From the NCBI GenBank assembly GCA_019323655.1, contig JAHWGX010000089.1, forward strand, positions 1 through 18,684: a stretch of DNA of 18,684 bases, written 5' to 3'. Every line of letters begins with the position of its first letter. Positions within the stretch are counted from its first letter, which is position 1. Under the pieces are notes generated by a model. It did no database searches. It was not told the DNA's origin and saw only the letters and a program-made list of their open reading frames with translations. The position numbers and the translations under genes were made by a program. The stretch is from Candidatus Woesearchaeota archaeon (GTDB taxonomy: Archaea > Nanobdellota > Nanobdellia > Woesearchaeales > GW2011-AR4). Of the stretch, positions 7,548 to 14,570 are shown one piece after another.

Positions 7548-8600
7548 CTAGATCTTTTTTTCTTTTGCCCATTGAATAAATCTTTTAACCCCAGCTTTCA
7601 GGTCGACTTTTGGCGTGTAATTCAGTTTTGTCTTCATCTTTGTTAAATTGGGGCACCTTCTTTTTGGATCTGCACTTGCATAAGCATCATTAGGTCCAGG
7701 TATGTTCTCTATTTTCGGTTTGCTATCAAAATTTTCTGCTACTATACAAGCCAAGGTTTCCATGTTTATCTCGTCATTTTCATTGCCTATGTTAAATGCT
7801 TCTCCATTATAATCTGAAAGCAACACCTTAAAGAATTCAGTCATAGCATCTTTGATGTAACAAAATGTCCTGGTGTTATTTCCTGAACCATATACCGGTA
7901 TGGGTTTTCCTCGCAATGCATTAGAAACAAAATTTGGAATTACCCTATAGTCATCTAATCTCATCCCAGGCCCAAAAACGTTAAAGGGCCTTACAACTTT
8001 TACTGGAATGCTGTATGTTTCGAAATAAGCTATGCAGAGCGTTTCTCCGAGCCTTTTTGATTCATCGTAGTTTGACCTCGGGCCAATACAGGAGACATTT
8101 CCGAAGTATGTTTCCGGAGTAGGGATAAAATTAGGGTCAGGATCCCCATAGACTTCGCTTGAGCTAAAAAAAAGCATGCTTTTAATCTTTTTTTCTTTGG
8201 CAATCTCAAGCATATTTTTAGTTCCTAGAGTAGCAACATCAATCGTCTCTATTTTGAATTCCCTGTAGAACTTTGGCGAAGCAATGCCTGCAGCGTGGAT
8301 TATATAGTCAACATTTTCATTTATCTTTAATGGGTCTTTTATATTGTGCCTTATTGCCCTGAAATTAGGGTCTTCTTCGATGTTATACCTCACACCAGTT
8401 ATGAAATTATCAACAGAGATTATTTTACACGGCGTGTCTAAAATATTCTTATTTAGAAAATCAAAAACACCGATGAAGTAGTTCCCCAGAAATCCTGCTC
8501 CCCCGGTTATTAAGACTGTCTTTCCGCTGAATGCTGTTGCATCTGCTGCAATATCCTTTGCAATGTTTTCAATATCTTCCTGTATAATCCTGCTTTTCAT
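7548..8600 (-). CDS. UDP-glucuronate decarboxylase-like SDR (UXS-like)
   Basis: Extended SDR with an extra N-terminal helix of about 27 residues, then the NAD site GGAGFLGNY at 33-41. The active-site SSSEVYGDP is at about 146-154, and YFGNVSCIGPRSNYDESK ends at the catalytic Y178/K182. RPFNVFGPGMRLDDYRVIPNF at about 204-224 and TRTFCYIKD at about 243-251 follow. The 'E-Y-x-G-N-V-x-x-I-G-P-R-S-x-Y-D-E-x-K' block is the hallmark of UDP-glucuronate decarboxylase and its close relatives. UXS oxidises UDP-GlcA at C4 and decarboxylates it to UDP-xylose through a 4-keto pentose. Its start overlaps the stop of the cupin gene (ATGA, 8597-8600). With a C-methyltransferase in the same operon, the keto intermediate may be methylated (inference). 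A related SDR with different chemistry is possible. Confidence 0.75.
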   Translation of the reverse strand: MKSRIIQEDIENIAKDIAADATAFSGKTVLITGGAGFLGNYFIGVFDFLNKNILDTPCKIISVDNFITGVRYNIEEDPNFRAIRHNIKDPLKINENVDYIIHAAGIASPKFYREFKIETIDVATLGTKNMLEIAKEKKIKSMLFFSSSEVYGDPDPNFIPTPETYFGNVSCIGPRSNYDESKRLGETLCIAYFETYSIPVKVVRPFNVFGPGMRLDDYRVIPNFVSNALRGKPIPVYGSGNNTRTFCYIKDAMTEFFKVLLSDYNGEAFNIGNENDEINMETLACIVAENFDSKPKIENIPGPNDAYASADPKRRCPNLTKMKTKLNYTPKVDLKAGVKRFIQWAKEKKI

Positions 8601-8998
8601 TCTTGCTTTACCAATATGTATTTTTTTGTGTGCTCTTCAAAATCCTTGCTGTCTCTTCTTCCTGTTGTAAGGTTGAGCATAACAGAATCCTCTAAGAATC
8701 TCATGGCATGCGCTATCATTGGAGGGGTAATTACCAAGCTGCCTGGCTCTATAATCTGTTTTTCCTCTTCCGCGTCTTTCTTTTTAAGGTCCTTTGACAC
8801 GCTTTCATAGCGACCGCTGACTAAGTATTCATATTGGGTTTGTTCCGGATGGTAATGGTTAGCCCTTATGGAGCCTTTTTTTGAGGTTATTATTGCGACA
8901 TGCGAGATTGGCTCTTCAAGAATATTGGTAATTTCTCCGCGTCCATCCTCAAATGCAGGTTCAATCTTTTTTACTATTTCATTTGGCAAGTTTTTCAC
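8597..8998 (-). CDS. Single-domain cupin, sugar epimerase/isomerase-like
   Basis: Small beta-barrel cupin of 133 residues. Cupin motif 1 is GSIRANHYHPEQTQYEYLVSG (trimmed here to its metal ligands H48, H50 and E57), and motif 2 is GSLVITPPMIAH with H97. All the usual metal-ligand positions are therefore present. Relatives beside sugar SDRs are annotated as dTDP-4-dehydrorhamnose 3,5-epimerase-like or sugar 3,4-ketoisomerase-like; I cannot choose. It lies 56 bases after the second C-methyltransferase and overlaps the UXS-like SDR by four bases. The first in-frame start is GTG at 8998, but that GTG lies inside the GGGGGTGA site at 9002-8995. A TTG three codons on (8989) has normal spacing of five bases from it, so the true protein may be 130 residues. 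Confidence 0.75.
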   Translation of the reverse strand: MKNLPNEIVKKIEPAFEDGRGEITNILEEPISHVAIITSKKGSIRANHYHPEQTQYEYLVSGRYESVSKDLKKKDAEEEKQIIEPGSLVITPPMIAHAMRFLEDSVMLNLTTGRRDSKDFEEHTKKYILVKQE

Positions 8999-9002
8999 CC
9001 CC
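8995..9002 (-). promoter_or_regulatory. Shine-Dalgarno-like GGGGGTGA overlapping the cupin start
   Basis: On the minus strand the octamer GGGGGTGA contains the GTG at 8998-8996 and lies five bases ahead of a TTG at 8989-8987. Either the GTG is used or the octamer is the ribosome site for the TTG. A TATA-like TTTATAAT on the minus strand at 9044-9037 would place a transcript start near 9015, so the cupin and SDR may have their own promoter as well as read-through from the methyltransferase. Confidence 0.4.
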
Positions 9003-9054
9003 GAATCATTTTATTTAATTTTAGGACTGCACATCTATTATAAATCTTTTCTTT

Positions 9055-10275
9055 TTATACTATTCTTGGTTCAGGCAAGGGGATGATGAATTTTACCCCT
9101 TTGTCTGCGTATTTCCTGGTTTTGGCCAAAATTTCTTCAGCGAAGTTCCATGCAAGTACCAAAACATAGTCAGGAGTTTGTTTGTCAAGAATTTCTGAGC
9201 TGACAACCGGGATATGGGTTCCCGGCGTATACAAATCAATTTTTAGAGGATTATCATCCACAATATAATTGATATAATCTTTGCCAATGTTGCAGAAGTT
9301 TAACAATGTGGTGGATTTTGCAGGAGCCCCGTAGCCTGCAAGGGATTTTCCCTGAGCCTTAATGCCCTTAATGTACGAGGTTAATTTTTCTCTTACGCCA
9401 TATACTTTGCCTGCAAATTTTTTATAGAGCTCAAAATTATCAACACCCGCACTTTTTTCATGTTCCAGCATTTCTCCAACCTGCTTTTTAACTTCATGCT
9501 TTCCTTCAGATTTTTTTATAAATACTCTCAAGGAACCACCATGTGTGTCTATCTTCTTGGCATCAAATATCCCCATACCGCGCTTTTCGAAGAAATAACT
9601 TAGTGATGTTAGCGTAAAATAGGAAAGGTGCTCATGGTATATATTATCAAAAGTCATCTTTTCTATCATATCCATAAAATACTGGACTTCAATAACAAAA
9701 ATTCCATCTTTTTTAAGCAGTACTTTTATGTTATTTATTACATCATCAATATCATTAATATGGGCAAAAACATTATTAGCAGTTATCACATCAGCATGCC
9801 CCTTTTCCCTTACGATTTTGTTTACCACGGTGTTATTGAAGTAATCGTTTATTGTTTCAACACCATTCTGCTCTGCAATTTTTGCAACGTTTGTGGCAGG
9901 CTCAACTCCTATTGTCTGAACATTCATTTTTTGAAAACCTTTTAACAGAATACCGTCATTGCTTCCTATGTCCACAACAAGGGATTTTTCATTTAGCATG
10001 AATGATTTTGATATATCCTCCGCCATTATAGCAAAGTGGGCTTTAAATGTGCTGGAGGTGGATGAAACATACACATAGTCCCTAAACATCGATTCAGGAG
10101 GCACGATGTAATTTAGCTGCACAAGCTTGCAATTACTGCAAAAATCCAACTCAAGCGGGTAATTATTTTCATTTTTTTCCAGTTCTTCTTTTTTAAGAAA
10201 ACTATTGGCTAACGGGGTTTTTCCTAACGAAAGAAATTTTTTCAGGTCCTTGTCATGGCAGATTCTACATTGCAT
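9055..10275 (-). CDS. SAM-dependent sugar C-methyltransferase (TylC3/TcaB9-like), copy 2
   Basis: Paralogue of the protein at 4217-5503, with the same three-part build in 406 residues. The zinc part has C3xxC6 and C46xxC49 (CSNCKLVQL). SAM motif I is DIGSNDG at 102-108, with the normal acidic E125 in GVEP. The catalytic YHEH is at 213-216, and GYGAPAKSTT lies in the C-terminal domain, which ends IPLPEPR. All family landmarks are intact. It should add a methyl group to a carbon of a nucleotide-linked keto sugar in the cytosol. It is first in a minus-strand operon with the cupin and the UXS-like SDR, so the three most likely make one branched sugar. The start at 10275 puts C3 only two residues in, normal for this family. 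Confidence 0.87.
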   Translation of the reverse strand: MQCRICHDKDLKKFLSLGKTPLANSFLKKEELEKNENNYPLELDFCSNCKLVQLNYIVPPESMFRDYVYVSSTSSTFKAHFAIMAEDISKSFMLNEKSLVVDIGSNDGILLKGFQKMNVQTIGVEPATNVAKIAEQNGVETINDYFNNTVVNKIVREKGHADVITANNVFAHINDIDDVINNIKVLLKKDGIFVIEVQYFMDMIEKMTFDNIYHEHLSYFTLTSLSYFFEKRGMGIFDAKKIDTHGGSLRVFIKKSEGKHEVKKQVGEMLEHEKSAGVDNFELYKKFAGKVYGVREKLTSYIKGIKAQGKSLAGYGAPAKSTTLLNFCNIGKDYINYIVDDNPLKIDLYTPGTHIPVVSSEILDKQTPDYVLVLAWNFAEEILAKTRKYADKGVKFIIPLPEPRIV

Positions 10276-10315
10276 TTTAATGCTGAATATTTTAATAGCC
10301 AGAGATTAATATCGG

Positions 10316-10324
10316 TTTATAAAA
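10316..10324 (-). promoter_or_regulatory. TATA box for the minus-strand methyltransferase operon
   Basis: On the minus strand this reads TTTTATAAA, giving an expected transcript start near 10294 and a leader of about 19 bases before the ATG at 10275. The core TTTATAAA (10316-10323) is palindromic. It sits in the 96-base divergent gap, which also holds the plus-strand box at 10339. Confidence 0.45.
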
Positions 10325-10338
10325 TTAACGTCATAATA

Positions 10339-10346
10339 TTTATATA
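10339..10346 (+). promoter_or_regulatory. TATA box ahead of the Gfo/Idh oxidoreductase
   Basis: A clean TTTATATA begins 33 bases before the ATG at 10372. The expected transcript start is about 10368, so the mRNA would have only a few leader bases. No Shine-Dalgarno site is present, in agreement. Confidence 0.6.
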
Positions 10347-10371
10347 AGGGCACAAATTTCAGTGGATAGGC

Positions 10372-11346
10372 ATGAAAAAAACTAATATTGCAATTATAGG
10401 TGTCGGACGGTGGGGCAGGAATTATTTAAGGACTTTTAATGAACTTAATAATGCTAATATTTTATGGGTATGCGATACTGAAGAAAGCACCATAAAAGAA
10501 GCACTTTTAAAAGTAAAAACAAAATCCTCTGTTAAGACCACCCTAAATTACAAAGATATTCTGGAAGATAAAGAGGTTGATGCAGTTGCTATAACGACCC
10601 CCGGAACCACGCACTATGGACTAGCTAAACAGGCACTCTTGTCAGACAAGCATGTTATTGTGGAAAAACCCATTACTTTTAACTCAAAGGACGCTGAGGA
10701 GCTTGTAAGTATTTCTGATGAAATGGGAAAAATACTGATGGTTGGGCATTTGCACTTATACAATCCAGGGATTAGGAAACTAAAGGAAGACATCAAAGCA
10801 GGATTATTCGGAAAAATTAATTATATTCACTCTATTGGCGCTGGGAATGGGCCTGTAAGGCAGGATATGAGCGCGTTGTGGGATTATTTTCCCCATGATG
10901 TGTCTATTCTTTTGTATTTGCTTGAAAAATATCCTTTAATTTTAAGCGTAAACGGAGCATCTTACCTAAAAAAAGGCATTGAAGATGTAGTTACAATGGA
11001 TATCAATTTTCCTGATGGCATTTTTGCAACTGCTGTTGGAAGCTGGCTCTACCCAATGAAGAGAAGGGAACTGATTATTATTGGGGAAAAATTATACGCA
11101 GCTTTTGATGATTATGCGCTAAATAAGAAGCTGAAGTACTATAATAAAGCTACAGATAAGGTTGAGGTCCAGGATATTGGCGACTCAAAACCCCTCATAA
11201 GACAATTAAAACACTTCCTAGATTGCATTGAGGATAACAAAAAACCCTTAACTAACGGCTATGAAGCACTAAAAGTAACAAAAGTATTAGAATGCGCCCA
11301 GAAATCTTTGAAGGCTAACGGAGCAATGGTTAAGGTACAACAATGA
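10372..11346 (+). CDS. Gfo/Idh/MocA-family oxidoreductase
   Basis: NAD(P)-dependent sugar or sugar-nucleotide oxidoreductase of 324 residues, typical length. The Rossmann site is IGVGRWGRNYLRTF at 9-22. The family hallmark EKP is at 98-100 with catalytic K99, and the second-domain pair D171 and H175 lies in WDYFPHDVSI. In sugar-nucleotide pathways such enzymes oxidise C3 (as WlbA does) or reduce a keto group (as C3-ketoreductases do in deoxysugar pathways). In this setting it could make or remove the keto group used by a C-methyltransferase (inference). It overlaps the next GT2 gene by four bases (ATGA, 11343-11346) and is divergent from the methyltransferase operon. Family certain, substrate unknown. 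Confidence 0.87.
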   Translation: MKKTNIAIIGVGRWGRNYLRTFNELNNANILWVCDTEESTIKEALLKVKTKSSVKTTLNYKDILEDKEVDAVAITTPGTTHYGLAKQALLSDKHVIVEKPITFNSKDAEELVSISDEMGKILMVGHLHLYNPGIRKLKEDIKAGLFGKINYIHSIGAGNGPVRQDMSALWDYFPHDVSILLYLLEKYPLILSVNGASYLKKGIEDVVTMDINFPDGIFATAVGSWLYPMKRRELIIIGEKLYAAFDDYALNKKLKYYNKATDKVEVQDIGDSKPLIRQLKHFLDCIEDNKKPLTNGYEALKVTKVLECAQKSLKANGAMVKVQQ

Positions 11347-12041
11347 AACTCTCGATTATTATTCCTGTTTATAATGAAGCACGGACTTTGAAAGGAATTC
11401 TTAGAAGAATAGAAAAAGTAGATTTAGGGAGGATAAAGAAAGAAGTAATTCTGGTTGACGACTTCTCTACTGATGGGTCTAGGGATATTATAAAAGAACT
11501 AAGAGGGAGTTATGTAAAAGTTTTTCTGGATAAAAACAGGGGCAAAGGAGCGGCCCTTAAAGCCGGAATCAAAGCCGCAACAGGAAATTTCATTGTTTTC
11601 CAGGATGCTGATTTGGAGTACGATCCGGAAGATTATAATAAACTGCTGCAGCCAATTCTTAAGAATAAGGCAAATATAACCTTTGGCTCAAGATTTGTCA
11701 ATAAAAAATTTGTTCTTTTCGGAAAAAATAAAACAATTCACTCGTCACATTGGGTTGGAAACAAGTTTCTTACTTTAACTTTTAATCTTCTTTATGGGAC
11801 AAAACTGACAGATGTAGAGCCTTGTTACAAAATGTTTAAAAGCGATATTTTAAAAAATATAACTGTGAAATCAGAAGGTTTTGAATATGATATAGAGTTA
11901 ATGTGCAAGTTGAAGAAAAAAGGCCATAAAATACTCCAACTCCCTATAAGCTACAACCCAAGAAAGTTTGAGGAAGGCAAGAAGATTAACTGGAAAGATG
12001 GAGTCACTGCTTTTTTGACAATGGCCAGGTACAGGCTCTAA
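11343..12041 (+). CDS. GT2 glycosyltransferase, dolichol-phosphate sugar synthase type
   Basis: Soluble GT-A glycosyltransferase of 232 residues. It starts LSIIIPVYNEARTL, has the nucleotide-binding VDDFSTDGS at 38-46, DxD as D88/D90 in FQDADLEYDPEDY, then FGSRF and TDVEPCYKMF. These match archaeal dolichyl-phosphate mannose or glucose synthases. There are no membrane helices. It would charge polyisoprenyl phosphate with one sugar for a GT-C enzyme; the membrane transferase encoded convergently four bases downstream (13566-12046) is a natural partner. It is translationally coupled to the Gfo/Idh gene, which may make its donor sugar. The gene ends where the opposing gene begins, so no room is left for a separate terminator. 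Confidence 0.85.
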   Translation: MKLSIIIPVYNEARTLKGILRRIEKVDLGRIKKEVILVDDFSTDGSRDIIKELRGSYVKVFLDKNRGKGAALKAGIKAATGNFIVFQDADLEYDPEDYNKLLQPILKNKANITFGSRFVNKKFVLFGKNKTIHSSHWVGNKFLTLTFNLLYGTKLTDVEPCYKMFKSDILKNITVKSEGFEYDIELMCKLKKKGHKILQLPISYNPRKFEEGKKINWKDGVTAFLTMARYRL

Positions 12042-12045
12042 AAAA

Positions 12046-13566
12046 TTAACTCGCAATCTTATAAATTTTTGTCCCAGTTTTTTTATTTTCATAAGCAAGC
12101 TCCATTTTATCTTTATTTAGTCTCTGAATTATTTCTGTATTCAGTACGGACCTTCTATCAAGGCTAAAATTCTGATTTACCCATATATAATCTGCCTTTT
12201 CTAAATTATTTATTTCAGGGCTTATAGTTTGCCTTTCAATGTTATAAGAAATGCATTGCCCCCCCGTCATGAATTTGGCGGTCTTATGTGTATTTGACTT
12301 TGCCCATTCAAAGTCGTCATTGTAAAAATTCCATGATTTTGTTGCCAAACTTATCTTCACAAAAGATGTAAAGACAAATCCAACTGCAATCAGGATAATT
12401 AATACCATAAGCGCTTTTTTTATGTTTGGAAATCTGATTTTCTGCATCCCATGAGCCCAAATCAGTGCTATAGCAGGGAAGGCAGGGAGCATAAATCTTG
12501 CTACAGACCAGCTTGCATTTACAACATAAAGAAGTATTAGGGCAATGTAAGATCCAATCCAGATTGATAATAACTTCCTATGGTTTAATTTTTTGTATGA
12601 TGATATTCCTATCAACAATGGAACTAAAAAAATTATCGTTGCTAAGAGCCATATTGTGAAAAGGAGGCTCAAGTAAGGTATCTGGAAAAATGACAATGCG
12701 CTTATGTTCCCATTAGGCACTCCGAAGGCTCCAAGATAAAATGCGATTATCCCACTAATACTAAAAATATTTAAAAAATTTACAGATCCCGTCTCTGCTT
12801 CAGCAAATGTTTTCACAGCGAAACCGTGAAATATACTGTTTAGAAAGGGCCATACGGGGTTGCCCAAGTAAATCCAGTTTCTTATAAACCAGACTGAGCC
12901 TAGTGCCAATGGGATTATTGAGATGATTAGTACATTCTTTAAGAGATATTTCTTATTTTTGTTATTTTGGTAAACTATGTACAGCAATATGGGCAAAATA
13001 AAAATACCGTTATATTTTGCTAATATGGCAAGGCCTGCTGTGATTGACGAAGCAACTATCTTGTTTTTTAGGGATAGGTACACGCTTAAAACAGCAAGAA
13101 AAGTAATTGTGCTGTCTACGTAAGCGAATACACTATAGTCCATGCTTAAGGGTACAAATGCAAAGAAAAGCAAAGAATAAAATGCTATTTTTTCATTAAA
13201 TAAACTTTTTGAGATAAGGAAAAAGAAGATTATAGCCAATGACCCAAAAACAGGAGAAATCATTTTAATTGCGAAGTCTGCTATGTTTTCACCAAAGCTG
13301 GTGAACACGCCGTACACTAATGCTGAAACTACATGAAAAAGAGGAGGCGGCCAGAAAGGTTCATCTCTTCCAAACTGCTCAAATAAAGGGAGCTTATTGT
13401 TTTCGGCAATGAATTTTGAATTTGAAAGCTGCCAGCACGCATCTCCAGAAACAGTATAAATTGATGCAAGGGCAAATCTTATAATTATGGCTGTAATAAT
13501 GACTGCTATGCTCAGCTTCGTATATTTGGCGCAGGTTTTGGATTTCATGTTAAAGCTAACCAGCAC
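12046..13566 (-). CDS. Multi-pass membrane glycosyltransferase, GT39/ArnT-like, second copy
   Basis: Integral membrane protein with about 10-12 hydrophobic segments and a C-terminal soluble tail of roughly 90 residues. The first helix (about 17-37) is followed by SGDACWQLSNS with D42, the GT-C loop acidic residue, then GRDEPFWPPPLFH at about 68-80, a PMT-like pattern. It should use a polyisoprenyl-phosphate sugar on the outer side of the membrane. The coordinates use the upstream GTG at 13566; the in-frame ATG at 13548 is the better start. The TATA box at 13587-13594 predicts a transcript start near 13564, which leaves the GTG outside the mRNA. From the ATG the protein has 500 residues. It differs clearly from the protein at 5553-7232, so the two probably handle different sugars or acceptors. 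Confidence 0.78.
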   Translation of the reverse strand: MLVSFNMKSKTCAKYTKLSIAVIITAIIIRFALASIYTVSGDACWQLSNSKFIAENNKLPLFEQFGRDEPFWPPPLFHVVSALVYGVFTSFGENIADFAIKMISPVFGSLAIIFFFLISKSLFNEKIAFYSLLFFAFVPLSMDYSVFAYVDSTITFLAVLSVYLSLKNKIVASSITAGLAILAKYNGIFILPILLYIVYQNNKNKKYLLKNVLIISIIPLALGSVWFIRNWIYLGNPVWPFLNSIFHGFAVKTFAEAETGSVNFLNIFSISGIIAFYLGAFGVPNGNISALSFFQIPYLSLLFTIWLLATIIFLVPLLIGISSYKKLNHRKLLSIWIGSYIALILLYVVNASWSVARFMLPAFPAIALIWAHGMQKIRFPNIKKALMVLIILIAVGFVFTSFVKISLATKSWNFYNDDFEWAKSNTHKTAKFMTGGQCISYNIERQTISPEINNLEKADYIWVNQNFSLDRRSVLNTEIIQRLNKDKMELAYENKKTGTKIYKIAS

Positions 13567-13586
13567 TATGATAAAATTCCGACATC

Positions 13587-13594
13587 TTTATAAA
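13587..13594. promoter_or_regulatory. Palindromic TATA box shared by two divergent genes
   Basis: TTTATAAA reads the same on both strands. Its centre is 38-39 bases from the plus-strand ATG at 13629 and about 42 bases from the minus-strand ATG at 13548. Transcript starts 26 bases out on each side would fall near 13617 and 13564. No second strong box is seen in the 62-base gap, although the adjoining ATTATTCTAATAAAATAA could contribute on the plus side. Confidence 0.45.
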
Positions 13595-13628
13595 TATTAT
13601 TCTAATAAAATAAGCCGCCTATCCCAAG

Positions 13629-14570
13629 ATGAAGAATAACCCCCCTAGGATCATAGAATCAAATACCTTTAAGATTATCTTTAAGTCTATAGTAAGCATA
13701 GCATTATTGCTGCTGGTATTTAGGTTTATAGGAATCGGCAAAATTTATAATGAGTTGCTTAACACAAACCTTTGCTATATTGCTGTTTCTGTATTTTTTG
13801 TGGTCTTTCAGGTGCTGTTTAAGGCAATAAGGTGGAATACTATTATCCAGATTTTCAACAGGGGACTAGGAATCGCCTCATCCTCGACCTATACCCTAAT
13901 AGCCCACGCTTTCGGAATTATCACCCCGGGAAGGCTGGGGGAGTTCATAAAAGCAAAATACTTGGCAGACAAGATAAGTATAGGCTATTTGAAATCTTTT
14001 TTGACCGTCGTTATTGATAAAGCATTTGATATTGCCACTACACTTTTATTTGTCTTGGCAGGGTTTTCTTTTTTGAATAAAGAAATATTTTTCACAAATT
14101 ATTCTGCCTTTGCACTTTTTCTTTATATTTTTGTTTTGGTTTTGACATTTTTTTACTTGGGTAAAATATTAAAATTAATTAGCAGGTTTATTCCTAGAAA
14201 ATATAAAAACAATTTTAAAACTTTGAAAATCAGCAGGGAAATTTATATAAAATCCTTATTCTTTTCTATCCTAATATGGGCTACACTGTGCATACAGGCT
14301 TTTTTTATAATCAGAGCATTAAACATTCCTCAAGTTACGTTTTATGTGATTTTGAGCATAGTCCCTTTAATGGCGCTGTCATCCATGCTTCCCATCTCAA
14401 TAGGCGGCGTAGGGGTCAGAGAAATAGTGGCAATATACTTTTTCATGCTTTTTGGAATTCCAGCAGAGAAATCTGCAATTTTTTCATTGCTGTACACATT
14501 CATAACATTTGGGATACCTGCAGTTATAGGCTCTGTTCTGTACATTAAAAGGATGCATTTAGCAAAGTGA
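13629..14570 (+). CDS. Flippase-like membrane protein (LPG synthase TM / UPF0104 family)
   Basis: Polytopic membrane protein of 313 residues with about 8 hydrophobic segments. It carries the family signatures AHAFGIITPGRLGEFIKAKYL at about 94-114 (key residues P, G, R, G, E) and LPISIGGVGVREI at about 256-268. The family includes the membrane half of lysylphosphatidylglycerol synthases and many archaeal proteins in glycan loci, including the C-terminal half of AglD. A role in moving or presenting lipid-linked sugars is often suggested but not proven for this type. There is no soluble domain, so it is not MprF itself. It is divergent from the second GT39-like gene and overlaps the end of the next minus-strand gene by 12 bases (14559-14570). 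Confidence 0.8.
   Translation: MKNNPPRIIESNTFKIIFKSIVSIALLLLVFRFIGIGKIYNELLNTNLCYIAVSVFFVVFQVLFKAIRWNTIIQIFNRGLGIASSSTYTLIAHAFGIITPGRLGEFIKAKYLADKISIGYLKSFLTVVIDKAFDIATTLLFVLAGFSFLNKEIFFTNYSAFALFLYIFVLVLTFFYLGKILKLISRFIPRKYKNNFKTLKISREIYIKSLFFSILIWATLCIQAFFIIRALNIPQVTFYVILSIVPLMALSSMLPISIGGVGVREIVAIYFFMLFGIPAEKSAIFSLLYTFITFGIPAVIGSVLYIKRMHLAK

Noticed and set aside
13629..14570. MprF-type lysylphosphatidylglycerol synthase
   Set aside because: Only the membrane family is present. The soluble aminoacyl-transferase domain is absent, and the setting is a glycan locus.
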